From Anolis sagrei (lineage: Eukaryota; Chordata; Lepidosauria; Squamata; Anolidae), in assembly GCF_037176765.1 (NCBI RefSeq), contig NC_090023.1, positions 214,022,506-214,086,505 of the forward strand: 64,000 bases of DNA, read 5' to 3'. Every line of letters begins with the position of its first letter. The first letter of the stretch is position 1. The translations under genes and the position numbers were made by a program. Below the pieces are notes generated by a model. It did no database searches. It saw only the letters and a list, made by a program, of their open reading frames with translations, and was not told the DNA's origin. Below are positions 31,175 to 42,885 of the stretch, piece by piece.

Positions 31175-31345
31175 TATTTCTCTTGACATCAAGTCTCGTC
31201 GTGTCCGACTCTGGGAGCTCATGCTCATCTCCGTTACTAAGCCGAAGAGCCGGCATTGTCTGTAGACACCTCCAAGGTCATGTGGCTGGCATGACTGCAC
31301 ATGCAAGCCACCTTCCCACAGAAGCGGTACCTACTGTTACGTTCC
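31175..31345 (-). mobile_element. tRNA-derived SINE, partial
   Basis: cttgacatcaagtctcgtcg, gccgaagagccggcattg and cacagaagcggtacctac. The tRNA head is missing. Confidence 0.75.
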
Positions 31346-32463
31346 ATCCACATTAGGAGGGCTGCACATTCCCGACTCTTACCTAAAAATCTGATATATT
31401 AATGTTGGACTTAACACACTTGAGAACTGCCCAACTAGTATATCTTTCCTGAAATATTACTCATCCTGTTAATGCAATTTCTTTTACTCCACATGCTAGA
31501 ATCTGATAAATGCAGATCTCACACTTGCAAATCACGGGGTATGGTAGCAAATTCCCTTTGGGAGGGCATTTTTGTATCAAAAGTAATCATATTGTCACAC
31601 GATGTCATTTGGTGACATTATGCACACTCAAATGTGATAGAGTGGCCACATGTGTTAGGATATGTAGTTGTGTCATGCAAAATGTTGGATCCAAGTTGTT
31701 CTTGTTACTCCCATTGACTCAAATTATTCAGACGATAATTACTTGCTCCATATTATTCCACACTATTTATTTAGCCCAACCCATGAAGACTAATTTGGTA
31801 AATTCATTTTAATATTTCCATGTTGATCATAATAATAGTTTGGTCAGAGAGTCAGAGTCATAGCTAGCGAATGGAAGCACAACAAAAATGGGGATCCATC
31901 TGTCTCAAACTCACAGAACAACGCTGGCAGATAAAGAGAGAGATAGTACCCAAGATCAACAGCATTGCATTCCAAGCTCTCAAAACACTGTTTCTTCATT
32001 GCAGATTTCAACTACCATTGAAACTCATAACAACCAGCTGAATAGTAAAGGTAAGACAAACTGAAATGTTCTCTGTCCAATATCAGGGGGACTGGGTAAT
32101 GAAAGATCAGTGAGAGATCTAAGAAAATCTCTCACTGAGAGATCTAAGAAAATTGTCCACACAGTTAATTCTATATTTCTGTTATGATTTAATGGAGCTT
32201 CTTTGTAAGCAGACAGAGAAGAAAGGGAATTTGCTTTATTTACTATTGCATACTGTCTATAATTGATAGAACAAGTCAATTTTAGTACATGCAAGTCTGA
32301 AAAATAATGCTTGAAGTACTTTTGAAATATCAGAATCCAAGCATATAACCATTTAGCACTAGATAGCACATTATGGCATGAATCTGTGTGTTTTTATTGT
32401 TATGTATTTCTCTACTAAATAAAAAGGGGATGGGATACATTAAGTCATTTATGTGAAAATATA
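31346..32463. other. Intergenic, no gene recognised
   Basis: A 22-bp phrase containing gagatctaagaaaat is duplicated at 32112-32155. Otherwise nothing was recognised. Confidence 0.4.
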
Positions 32464-32471
32464 TCCTAGAG

Positions 32472-32842
32472 CAGTGGTGCCCAACCTTTTTTTCACCAGG
32501 GACGACTTGACCAGGGACTACTCTCCAACATTAGTACCAAAAGGGTTACGAATTGGTTTTTGGTCAACTTTAGATTCGGTTTGGTTATTTGGGGGTGCTG
32601 ATTCAGAAAATTGTATTGGATAGACCACATCAACTCTTGTTTCTGATACAGAACATATGTCATCCAGTAGTTGCCATCAGCTTGCCAACAGAAAACCATA
32701 TTTAATAAGCCTCGGCACTATAAGAGGATTTAGCAAGACCAATCTCTCTCGTTGCAATGGTGTAGTAACGGTGAGGCCGTGGACCATATTTTAGTTCTTG
32801 CAGACCAATGGTGGTTCGTAGAGCACAGATTGGGAGCCACTG
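32472..32842 (+). mobile_element. hAT-type MITE, complete, 8-bp target duplication
   Basis: Ends cagtggtgcccaacctt and gattgggagccactg are inverted. tcctagag is directly repeated at 32464-32471 and 32843-32850. 371 bp. Confidence 0.9.
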
Positions 32843-33499
32843 TCCTAGAGCCACACTTTCATGACTGTTTTGTATTTATGATCCCTTTGTATTTCTTAGT
32901 TTAGTTGATACATCGGGACCATGAAAGTCCCCCAGTCCTCACTTGCTGAGATCTGTTTCCATGCAGATCAAGAAGTGACTGATTCTCTCCTTGTGTGAGT
33001 GATCTCCAGCAGGAGGGAGGATTGTGACAGGTACCCTACTTCTACCAATCACACCAGAGATCCCTCATTGAAAGGTTGGGATGGTCATTCACCATTTCCA
33101 AATAAACAAGAGAACAGATTGTTTTGATCGCAGTAGCTGCTGCTTGGTAAATGGAGATGAGAGACCAGGCTGGGAGTCACTGCTTAACTATCATCTATGG
33201 TGGTTACATATTTATAACTGCCGAAGTGAATTCTGGCTGTATTTAGGATATTCCATTTCAGTACATTGGATCAGTAGTGCTGTGATCTGACACCATAATA
33301 TGATAGATTGGAATGTATCAAACAGGTATATAAAACAGCTATTTTCTTACTGATGGGATCCAAGTTGGGGGAGACTGATTAACAAGAGGCTCTTGGGGTT
33401 TTGATGGATGGCTCAATAAAACTTTTAACCAAATTTGCAGCAGCCCATGTTTTTTTTATATTTAGAAGAAGAATCAAATAGTAACATCGAAAATGCAAT

Positions 33500-34290
33500 A
33501 CTACCCTTGTAGAATTTTATGCTATGATTACATCTGGAATACCGTGTACAATTCAGGTCACTACATCTAAAAATGATGTTGACAAACTAGAAAAGACAGA
33601 AAAGGACAACCAAAACAATCAGTGTAAAAACTGACCCATGAGAACAGGCTGTTACATTTGGGGCGGGGGGATTGTTAAAATAAGAGGGAGTGAGGTTGTA
33701 ATACTTTGGTAATATCATAAGAGATGACTCACTGGAAAAGACAATAATGCTTGGTAAAGTAGAGGGCAGTTATAAAAAAAAACATATTCAGATGGATAGA
33801 TTCAATGCAGTTGCTCTACCTAAGAAGGGCTGTTGAAGATAGGATGACTTGGAGGTCTCCCATTCATAGGGTCAACATAAATTGAAGTTAGCTTGAAGGT
33901 AGTTAACAATGACAAGTAAAACAAGTACGTAGGGCAGATGTGTATAAAATTGTGCATTGTGGAAAGAAAGCGTTAGGGGAGTATTTATTTTCTTTTTGTT
34001 GTTCAACTTGTGATCATTCACATAAGCTGAATGGTGTGAGAATCAGGAGCAACAGCAGGAAGCACTTCATACAGCACACAGGTTAATGGTGGAACTTGTT
34101 ACCATAGCAAATGATAATGACTTTGAAAAGGAACTGGATCTTACTGGCTGCCAAAATGCTTCCAGCCCGAATTCAAGGCTGGAAGCATTGAGGACATTTA
34201 AACAGATTGGGACCTCAATACTTGAGGAAATACCTCCTCCCATATGTGAGATCTGTTGTGGGGGCCCAACATAACATGCTGTGTTGAAAC
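33500..34290 (+). mobile_element. CR1-type and RTE-type LINE 3' remains
   Basis: 33500-33660 resembles the CR1 3' region (ggaataccgtgtacaattca). 33690-33905 is an RTE/BovB-like end (agatgactcactggaaaaga, cattcatagggtcaacataa). 34020-34240 reads caggaagcacttcatacagc, again CR1-like. The pieces are old and their joins are unclear. Confidence 0.55.
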
Positions 34291-34450
34291 ACAGGAGAGA
34301 GGTTCTCAGCTATGGAACCTCAATTGTGCAATGCCTTCCTCCTGGAGGCCTGATAGATATCAACACTGATTTCATTAGGTGCCAAATGAAAACTTGGCTA
34401 TTCACAGAGGCCTTTGGGCCTCAATGAATGATCTCTCTCTTAACATGCAT
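34290..34450 (+). mobile_element. L2/CR1-like LINE C-terminal scrap
   Basis: aatgccttcctcctggaggc and gaaaacttggctattcacag correspond to the forward ORF2 C-terminal block (NALP..., KTWLF). Heavily decayed. Confidence 0.5.
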
Positions 34451-34771
34451 GTACTGAAAGTAAAGTGCATTTATATCAGTCACCAGGTGTAAACACATAC
34501 AGGAAAGGGATTAAATTGCACTCATTTTCTCCTTGTGAATCTCTCATAGATAACCAATTATGTGAACTGAACGCTAGACTAGACTGATTCAGCATGATAT
34601 ATTTTCTATTGTGCAGACTGAAGATGCCAAAGCTAAAACATTGAAAATGTAAAATGTTGTGTTTTGTAGACGTATTAAGATGTTTGCTAACATTTTATAT
34701 CTGCAATGTCTACTAATACGTCTCTTAGGCAATCATATTATTATTTCTTAATGGTGGTTCTGTTGTTGCAG

Positions 34772-34867
34772 CTCATGGACAAGCAAGAACACCAAAACTC
34801 CTTGGGTCTTTAGATATCTCCTCTACATCATAACACCTAAAGTGCCAACTGGATACAGAAAAGTAAA
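34772..34867 (+). other. CALHM2: Likely CALHM2 5' UTR part of the first coding exon
   Basis: An acceptor-like ctgttgttgcag ends at 34771, 96 bases before the CALHM2 ATG. Mammalian CALHM2 has a noncoding first exon, so the coding exon may begin here. The upstream exon and promoter were not located. This is inference. Confidence 0.4.
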
Positions 34868-35410
34868 ATGGCCGCTCTTATTGCTGAAAATTTCCGCTTC
34901 CTCTCACTCTTCTTCAAGAGCAAGGATGTGATGATTTTCAATGGCCTGGTTGCCCTGGGCACTGTTGGGAGCCAGGAACTTTTCTCTGTGGTTGCTTTCC
35001 ATTGCCCGTGCTCTCCAGCTAGAAACTATATCTATGGCCTGGCTGCCATTGGTGTACCGGCTTTGGCTCTGTTTGTCCTTGGTGTCATCTGGAACCATCA
35101 CACTTGGAACCTGGTGGCTGAGTGCCACAAGCGAGGAACTAAGAACTTCTCAGCAGCTGCGAACTTCTTGATCTTTGGCTCCGTCATGGGACGGGCAGCA
35201 GTTGCTCCTATTACATGGTCAGTGATCTCACTACTTCGCGGAGAAGCCTATGTCTGTGCCTTGAGTGAATTCATAGATCCCACCTCCCTGAATAACTTTC
35301 CATCTGGCTACGGAGCAGACACCATGGCCAAGTTCCCTTGTGAAGACTTTCCAAAGAATGTGACAGGATTTAAAGATGAAGTTATACGACGATTAAAATA
35401 TGAGTCTCAG
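34868..35410 (+). CDS. CALHM2: CALHM2 coding exon 1 (residues 1-181)
   Basis: The exon starts at the ATG in the context aaagtaaaATGG and ends YESQ before the donor gtatta (181 codons, phase 0). The exon split after SQ is the same as in CALHM1, supporting common descent of the two genes. It covers TM1-TM3 and the cysteine-bearing extracellular loop. Confidence 0.97.
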
Positions 35411-36999
35411 GTATTATATTTTACATAGTTGTTCATGTGAAGATGGACATTATAGATCATGGGTGGGAACTGCAGGGAGAGCCAGGGTCAATGTTTTGCC
35501 CACAAACCCTACCTGCAGGCCGTACCTGTGGTTCCTAACACATCAAAGGAGACTTCTAGTCTGTATTTTTGACTGACTTTGGCCTAAGAAGAAGGTTTTG
35601 GGGTGGTATCTAGAACAGGCAAAGACAAACCATTACATTTATGTGCAGGTTGGGGACACTTGGGTGTGACATCAGGTGACACCAGGTTTTTTTTAAAAAT
35701 TGAGCAGTTTGCGGGTGAAATTGGGGCTCAGAAGACACACTTTGACTTGTAAGTTGCACATTGCCCCCTCTTATTGTAAACTAATACATCTAAAGAACAG
35801 ATTTTAGAAAAAATCTGGTCTATAGTTATTGCAAGAAGACATTCAAACCTTGGATATTGCAGTCTAAGTTTCACATTGCACTAAATAATACAGTTACTGG
35901 CTTTCTTAAGAATGATTCGTTTAATTGTTTGTGTATGCTCTTTTGTAATTAATCCCTAGCTACTAATTCAGCTCTTTCTGAAGTTATTCCAGCCCAACTA
36001 GAAAATAGCAGCACAAGGCCCAGAGCATGGCAAGTTTATACATGAGACAACTCCAGTGAATTTAATTAATCTTCATTGTTGTGAGATGTGCAGAGCACTA
36101 CAGGCTTAAAGATCAGTCAATCTCCAAGACTACCTTTCTTAATAACGAGTTTTAGTTTCTCCCCTGGAAGCTTTGCTATAAAATAGACTTTTCCAGTTTC
36201 TCTAATAGCATGCAATTGCTTATTGGACATCATCCCACTTGCCTCTACAACTATAGCCGTCTAAAGGATTAACACTTTAGTGCAGGTGACTAGCGACGTG
36301 ATGAAGGAGACATTGTAGCAAAGGACCACATAACATATCATATTGTCCTCTTGAATGTCCCCTCAAATTATGTAGACATTTATGGGTGGATGGGAAGAAC
36401 TATACATTTTAAGGTGGTTTTTGAAAAATATATAACTTATTTATAATAATTAATATCAATGAGTTGATACTGGACTCCGGTCTAACATATCAGGAGGGCA
36501 CTTAGTTGAGAAAGGCTCCATTAAACACAGAAACCAAACCAACCCCTGTTTTGTTTTGTTTTGTTTTTGTCCCTCTGTTCAGCTATTTGGGTGGATGCTC
36601 ATTGGTGTTGTTGCAGTTCTTGTGTTCATCACCAAGTGCCTGAAACACTGCTGTTCACCCCTCAGTTACCGCCAAGAAGCCTACTGGGATCAATACCGCT
36701 GCAATGAGACCAGACTTTTTCAACGCACTGCTGAGGTACATGCCAAGATCATGGCTGCCACCAACGTCAAGAACTTCTTTGGCTTTGTGTACTTAGACAA
36801 GGAAGAGGCAGAAGAGATGGAAAAATTTGTGGTGACAAGTGTCCAGCCCAGGCAACAATGGGATGCCATCACTGGAGTCTATATCTATCGGGAGAATAAT
36901 GGCTTCCCCCTCTATAGCCGTCTCCATAAATGGGCCAAAAGGTTGACAGGAAATAGTTTAGGTCCTGACAGCCAGGAAACTGCCTTTCTAGCTACCTAA
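34868..36999 (+). CDS. CALHM2: CALHM2, calcium homeostasis modulator family member 2 (two coding exons, complete)
   Basis: This is a subunit of a large-pore CALHM channel in the plasma membrane. The joined exons 34868-35410 and 36583-36999 encode 319 residues, close to the 323 of human. The N-terminus MAALIAENFRFLSLFFKSKD is identical to human CALHM2 as I recall it. Family marks are the CPC motif (C46, C48), partner cysteines C130 and C158, LLRGEAYVC after TM3, and QLFGWMLIGVVA at TM4. N164 (NVT) is a possible glycosylation site. The C-terminal part WDAITGVYIYRENNGFPLYS is also strongly conserved. The gene lies tail to tail with PDCD11 (stop at 43112) about 6.1 kb away, as expected from mammalian synteny. 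R124 occupies the position that is D121 in human CALHM1 and H120 in CALHM1 here. Confidence 0.98.
35411..36582. other. CALHM2 intron
   Basis: No gene within. 35455-35700 may be an old repeat (atcatgggtgggaactgcag). A tttg repeat precedes the acceptor. Confidence 0.5.
36583..36999 (+). CDS. CALHM2: CALHM2 coding exon 2 (residues 182-319 and stop)
   Basis: The acceptor is a long pyrimidine run ending ctctgttcag, then CTA TTT GGG. The exon encodes TM4 and the cytosolic tail and ends ETAFLAT-stop. The intron is about 1.2 kb. No frame problem was seen. Confidence 0.97.
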   Translation, partial: LFGWMLIGVVAVLVFITKCLKHCCSPLSYRQEAYWDQYRCNETRLFQRTAEVHAKIMAATNVKNFFGFVYLDKEEAEEMEKFVVTSVQPRQQWDAITGVYIYRENNGFPLYSRLHKWAKRLTGNSLGPDSQETAFLAT

Positions 37000-37632
37000 G
37001 ATAACAACGGTTGCAGAGTTATACCAGTAGCAAGGTCCATAGGAACTATTTCTGAACAGACATGCACAAAATGGCCCCATACACAATTCATAATATCTCC
37101 ATGCTATCTCATTTTTGTGTATTGCCAAAACTCTTGCTACACCAATGGTGACAATTAACACCCAAAAAAATATGGGTGAACTTGATGTCAGATGAGGAAC
37201 AGGAAAGATCAACTTTGGAAGAATACCTTCAAAATATTATTACAAATTGTTGTGAGAATAATAATGCACCTCAAGAAGGTAAAAGATGAGAACAAGTCTT
37301 CCTTCTCTGATGCAGAGAACACTCCCAAAGGTGTATTTCCATACACAAAAGGAAGAGAAGATGCTGGATGTTCAGTCATGCAAATGGAGATGCCACAACA
37401 TTTCCTTTGTTTTCACAGAAAACAATGCCAGTGGGAAGTCTCATCTTTATTATAGTTACTACTACCTCATGTTACACTTCCTTAACCCACTTCCTCTAAA
37501 AGAGCTCAATACTTCATTTAAACACGAGAAGAGAAAATTGAAATATCAATGAGAAGTAAATTTAGATGAACCAGAGGAACTTTTTTTTTCTGTCCTTGGA
37601 CTCAGGTAATACCTGGAACATTTATTTTTTGG

Positions 37633-37638
37633 AATAAA
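37633..37638 (+). promoter_or_regulatory. Candidate CALHM2 poly(A) signal
   Basis: AATAAA lies 634 bases after the CALHM2 stop, and no recognised repeat was found between them. It is the most plausible 3' end of the transcript. Confidence 0.5.
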
Positions 37639-37961
37639 GTGCCTAGAATCCTTCAGTCATTTGGTTGGGGATTTTGTAGTTGGATCAAAAAATAATTTTC
37701 TCAAGTTCTGGGTTCAACTTATGAGACTGGCTCCATTCTGCTCCTTCAAGAAACTGTTGTTCCTCTTACTGGAGTATTAAAAAAAGACGCTCAAATGGAC
37801 TGGATTATCTTCTCTATTGGACAGCTTGAAAAGAGAAACCTGTAAGATTTCACTGGGGACATAAATGTCCCTTGTGTTCTGCACTTTGGATGGATGAAGT
37901 AGTATTGCCCCTGTCAATGGGTCTAACAGTGTACAGTAGTCTTTATAAAAGCTTTACAATA

Positions 37962-38320
37962 GGTTGTTGTAGGTTTTTCGGGCTGTATGGTCATGTTCTA
38001 GAAGACCTCTCAACAAAGGACTCCCCCAGGCAGTAACAGGCCACACCTAAAAACCGCAAGTCCATCAAATGTTAATCAAGGTGGCCAATTGAAACATTCA
38101 CATCTACCTCCAACAGACAAGAGTTCTTTCTCCCACCCTGAACTTTCCACAGATATATAAACCCATTTTTCCTAGTTTCCAACAGACCTCACAACCTCTG
38201 AGGATGCCTGCAATAGATGCAGGCAAAACATCAGGAGAGAATGCTTCTCGAATATGACCATACAGCCCAAAAAACCTACAACTCAGTGATTCCGGCCATG
38301 AAAGCCTTCAACAATACAGC
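37962..38320. mobile_element. Penelope-like terminal fossil with inverted ends
   Basis: Left ttgttgtaggtttttcgggc and right gcccaaaaaacctacaactc are inverted copies, with gattccggccatgaaagcct beyond. The middle (accgcaagtccatcaaat, cagacaagagttctttctcc) is the reverse of the noncoding part at 3990-4080. Confidence 0.65.
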
Positions 38321-39165
38321 TTTACAATAGTTTTGAAGGCTAGCAAGGGTTGCCAAGTGAAATAAGGGATAATGGCTCCTGTACCTTCAGTGGTTGTATA
38401 GAAAAGGGGTTTTCTAACAATGAGGCTTGTTTTGCAAACTTCTACTGAAATTCCCTCTTCTGCTAACCTATTAAAAACAAAAACAAAATCCCTGATTTCA
38501 TTTGGCCAGCATTTCATAACAATTATAAAAAAAAGTCCAAATGTCTACTAGTAGTTGAAATGAAGCAGTTCTTGGAGACTGTTGTCTAAATAGGATGACA
38601 TTTCCATAAATAAATATTTTTCTGCATAACTCCATTGTCTAGCTTTGAAACCAAATGCTAAATTGTAGTCCCAACTGCAGCAAACACAGCAAGTCAACTG
38701 GATTTACAACTGCTGTTAACCATAGAGCAATTTGTTCAGAGAGTCTTCTCCAATTGAAACAATCAATTTGATTTTGCTGTAAATCTCTGACAGGGTCACC
38801 AAGTGAAATAAGGAACATTTCTACCCTTCTAATGATTGGGTAAGAGAGGGTATTTTGGTAGGCGTTTGACAAACAATCAACTTCAGAAATCCTTTCTTCT
38901 ACACAGCCATTAAAGGGACAAGAGTGTTATCACTTATTTCTGCTGGCAGCCCACCACGATTCACTTCTTTGAAACTAGAGATGTAGTGTGTGGTTATGGC
39001 ACTGAATCATATCACTACATCTCCAATGCACTATTGGATGTGATGCACTTGCTTCATACAAGTTGTTACATTTAGGAGTAGATTTTATCATTGGTTTTAT
39101 TATTTTTGCATTCATTCTGTTCCGGCAAATTAATGCACCAGAAGTTGTCATGTGCTTTGGGAAGG
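38321..39165. other. Intergenic with a diverged direct repeat
   Basis: ccaagtgaaataaggg at 38354 and ccaagtgaaataagga at about 38799 begin two similar stretches of roughly 150 bp. No gene seen. Confidence 0.5.
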
Positions 39166-39171
39166 TAATTA

Positions 39172-39506
39172 CAGTAGAGTCTCGCTTATCCAACCTTCGC
39201 TCATCCAACGTTCTGTATTATCCAACGCAGTCTGCCTCCCACCCGGATCCACAGCTGTTTCAATACATTGTGATGTTTTGGTGTCAAATTCGTAAATACA
39301 GTAATTACTACATAACATTACTGTGTACTGAACTGCTTTTTCTGTCGATTTGTTGTAAAACACAATGTTTTGGTGCTTAATTTGTAAAATCATAAAGTAA
39401 TTTGACGTTTAATAGGGCTTTTCCTTAATCCCTCCTTAATATCCAGCATTTTTCCTTATCTAACGTTCTGCCAGCCCATTTATGTTGGATAAACGAGACT
39501 CTGCTG
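39172..39506 (+). mobile_element. Tigger/mariner-like MITE, complete, TA duplication
   Basis: Inverted ends cagtagagtctcgcttatcc and ggataaacgagactctgctg, flanked by TA on both sides. 335 bp, no coding sequence. Confidence 0.9.
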
Positions 39507-40064
39507 TAAATTACTATTTGATTTTGCATCCCATACACAAGGCAATATGCATATTTAGGTACAAGAACCAGTGTAAAAAGTCCAGCCTTTGCTGCAAAAG
39601 CGCAACAGTAGAGAATGCACAATTACAAATAATTTCCTTCAAAAACATTTAACATTAGCTCAAACTGTCTCAATTCTGTCATGCCAATTGGAGCAACTTG
39701 AAAGCAAGCAGATCAGTGGCTCTCTTCTAACCAGCTGAAAAAGCAAACATAGTATGTGGAGCTAATCTTATCAAGAATGGTAATTGAAACTTGAAAGTTT
39801 CTGTGCAGTGTTCAGAGGTGGGCTTTTTCACACTTAACCAGAATTGTGTAGATGTTTCAGTCCAACCTGAGATTGTTATTGTGATAGTCAAACACATAAT
39901 TTGCATATACAGAAGACTAAATCTTTCAGTGCTGGGAGTGGGTGAGAAACAGATAAAAATGCCTGCTTATGCAAGTTTGACTGAAAAGCCACCCTAAAAT
40001 TTATGCAAGAATACGTTCCCTTTCCATGAGAGACTGTCACAATTTCTGTCTTAAAGTTTTATAT

Positions 40065-40214
40065 GGCCCCTTCCACACAGATGAAGAAAATCCCACATTT
40101 TCTGCTTTGAACTGGAATAGATAGCAGTGTGGACTCAGATAACGCAGTTCAAAGCAGATATTGAGGCATTGTCTGCCTTGATGTTCTGGGTTAAATGGTG
40201 TGTGTAAGGGCCCC
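40065..40214. mobile_element. MITE with ccttccacac termini
   Basis: Left ggccccttccacacag, right gtgtaagggcccc. Internal inverted parts tctgctttgaactgg and cagttcaaagcag. About 150 bp. Confidence 0.8.
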
Positions 40215-40241
40215 CAGTCTCTCCCACCCTTTCATTTAGTT

Positions 40242-40972
40242 CAGCGTTTCTTAAACTGGGGGTCGGGACCCCTGGGGGGGATTGCAAGGGGTGTCAGAGG
40301 GGTCACCAAAGACCATCTGAAAACACAGTATTTTCTGTTGGTCATGGGGGTTCTGTGTGGGAAGTTTGGCCCAAGTTCTATTGTTGGTGGGGTTCAGAAA
40401 GCTCTTTGATTGTAGGTAAACTATAAATTCCAGAAACTACAACTCCCAAATGTCAATGTCTATTTTCCCAAACTCCATCAGTGTTCACATTTGGGCATAT
40501 TGAATATTTGTGCCAAGTTTGGTCCAGATCCATCTTTGTTCGAGTACGCAGTGCTCTCTAGATTTAAATGAACTACAACTCCCAAAACTCAAGCTCAATG
40601 CCCACCAAATCCTTCCAGTACTTTCTTTTGGCCATGGGAGTTCTGTGTGCCAAGTCTGGTTCAATTTTATCGTTGGTGGAGTTCAGAATGCTCTTTGATT
40701 GTAGGTGAACTATAAATCCCAGCAACTACAACTCCCAAATGACAAAATCAATCCCCCCACCACAACCCTACCAGTACTCAAATTTGGGCATATTGGGTAT
40801 TTGTGCCAAATTCAGTCCAGTGAATGAAAATATCAGATATTTAAATTATAATTCATAACAGTAGCAAAATTACAGTTATGAAGTAGCAACGAAAATAATG
40901 TTATGGTTGGGGTCACCACAAATGAGGAACTGTATTAAAGGGTCACAGCATTAGGAAGGTTGAGAACCACTG
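40242..40972 (+). mobile_element. hAT-type nonautonomous element, 8-bp target duplication
   Basis: Ends cagcgtttcttaaactgg and ggttgagaaccactg. atttagtt is duplicated at 40234-40241 and 40973-40980. The 731-bp body holds repeated phrases (ctacaactcccaaatg, attgtaggt) and is related to 47750-48300 in the other orientation. Confidence 0.85.
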
Positions 40973-41267
40973 ATTTAGTTCTTGAAAGCTGTTGCGATTT
41001 TCCTTCATCTATAAAGTTCTCTATGGATGTTTGCCACTTTGCCATATATTGGCAATAACACATCTAAAGTAAAATAACAAATGCTGTGCTTTGTTATATA
41101 TCAGAGTTTAGAAAACTATGGCAGTCACAACTGGCTATATTTATTTCAGTCACTCTCCAGTTTTAATAGTTTTATAAGAAACAGGAATGTCATTTGAAAT
41201 AGAACATTTAAGGTACTACATTCCATAGCATTATGGTAGATGAGGTTCTTACATTTCTTTCACATAC

Positions 41268-41291
41268 ATACATACATACATACATACATAC
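41268..41291 (+). repeat. CATA microsatellite
   Basis: About six tandem copies of the tetramer. Confidence 0.9.
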
Positions 41292-41334
41292 CAAGTCAAC
41301 ACATTTTGTTGTTTTTGTCTCTGATATAAGGCCC

Positions 41335-41550
41335 TAAAGCCACTAGATCCCATCTGATCTTGGAAGCCATGCCAAGGCAACTCTGGTTAGTACTTGGATT
41401 GCCAACAAAAACCAGGTGCTGTAGGCTATATTTCAGAGGAAGGAACTGGTAAAACCACCTTGTGAGCATTCCTTACCTAAGAAAACTCAGTGATATTCAT
41501 CGGGTTGCCATATGTCAACAGGTGACTTGAAGATACATGCATACACTTGC
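41335..41550 (+). mobile_element. 5S-rRNA-derived SINE
   Basis: The head ccactagatcccatctgatc, then ttagtacttgga and accaggtgctgtaggct, follows vertebrate 5S rRNA in order, including the internal promoter region, with some loss. The tail ggttgccatatgtcaacagg then gtgacttgaag is shared with squamate tRNA SINEs. A retroposed element, not a functional 5S gene. Confidence 0.85.
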
Positions 41551-41838
41551 ACACAGACAGCCTGTTTCCCCTTTAGCAATGTTGTATGCCTGTGATTTCT
41601 GCTTTTATAGGACATATTAATATTAATATGCAAAATTGGGAGAAAGTCCCTTACAAAATTGTAGGATTCCAGTTCTCATCAGTCCCAATCAACATAAATA
41701 AAAGCATTTAGAATTTGGAAGGCCACAGAGTTTGAACTCCTGATGTAAATAATTAGAAAGAACATATCCTGCTTGTTGTTTATATCATTTAGTATCTTTT
41801 GGGCATAGCTTCAGTTGATGTTGAGCATAACTTCAGTT

Positions 41839-42175
41839 GGAGCCCCTGCTGGCACAGCAGGTTGAACCTCTTGAGCTGCTGAGCTAGCTGACTGAAAGGT
41901 TGGTGGTTCGAATTTAGGGAGCCGCGTGAGCTCCCACTGTTAGCCCGCTTCTGCCAACCTAGCAGTTCAAAAACATGCAAATGGGAGTAGATCAATAGAC
42001 ACTGCTTCAGCGGGAAGGTAACGGCGCTCCATGAAGTCATGCTGGACACATGACCTTGGAGGCGTCTACAGACAACGCCGGTTCTTCGGCTTAGAAATGG
42101 AGATGGAGCACCACCACCCAGAGTCGGACATAACTAGACTTGATGTCAAGGGGAAACCTTTAGCTTTACCTTTCA
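41839..42175 (+). mobile_element. tRNA-derived SINE (long family), full length
   Basis: Head gcccctgctggcacagcagg with a B-box-like ggtggttcgaatttagg, middle tgaccttggaggcgtctaca, tail ending accttttagctttacc-type repeats. Reference copy for this family in the window. Confidence 0.88.
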
Positions 42176-42879
42176 GGTGATAGGGAATGGAAACAGAAGC
42201 AGCTTTGCAAAAAAAAAAAAAAAAAGGAGCAATGTTTTTGTAAAGATATTTAAACATTTGGAACATCCTTTTCCAATCCAGTTCTTCTCAACTTCCAAAA
42301 AACCATGAGCATGAAAGCAACCAAAATCTTTATCTAAAGAGAACTAGGCTAATGAAGGCTGGTTTGCTGCCTAGCTTCTATCATCAAAATAAAAAAAAAT
42401 ACAAGTAGACCGAAACTATTTTAAGCTACGACTGTTTTAAACTGTGTCTATAAAAGAAGTATGGAATTGAAAAATTGTTCCCACCTGTTATACAAACTGG
42501 ATAATAGTTTCTAAATGTAAACACAGTGTTCGAGTCATAAAGATGTATTTATGGAAAAGCCAGAAAAATATAAGTTGTAGGCCTGTATGTATAAAACATG
42601 AGCTATCAATGAGTAAGCCTAACTCATACATATTGGCCTACTTGAAAAGTGTATCTAATTCAGATTTATGTTGGAATGTGTATGCATGAGGGAATGAATG
42701 AAGTAAGCAGAACAAGGCACATCATTAATGTATTATTCCAGAACATACAGCCTAAAATGGAAGAAACCAGATATATTCCATGATATTTTGATTAGAAAAA
42801 AGCTCACATAGTTTCAATGTATTTAATAAGAATCATCCCCACATGAAAGCACAAATGGGCTTTCTCCCACTTTCTAATT
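42176..42879. other. Spacer between CALHM2 and PDCD11 3' ends
   Basis: A/T-rich, an A-run near 42208. No gene seen. Confidence 0.5.
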
Positions 42880-42885
42880 TTTATT
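42880..42885 (-). promoter_or_regulatory. Candidate PDCD11 poly(A) signal
   Basis: AATAAA on the minus strand lies 227 bases beyond the stop, inside an A/T-rich stretch. It is plausible but weak, because such motifs are common here. Confidence 0.35.

Noticed and set aside
41335-41460. Functional 5S rRNA gene
   Set aside because: The sequence is incomplete and diverged relative to 5S rRNA and is joined to a SINE tail; no typical terminator follows.
41839-41930. tRNA gene
   Set aside because: It is the head of a SINE; it does not fold into a convincing full cloverleaf and is repeated many times in the window.
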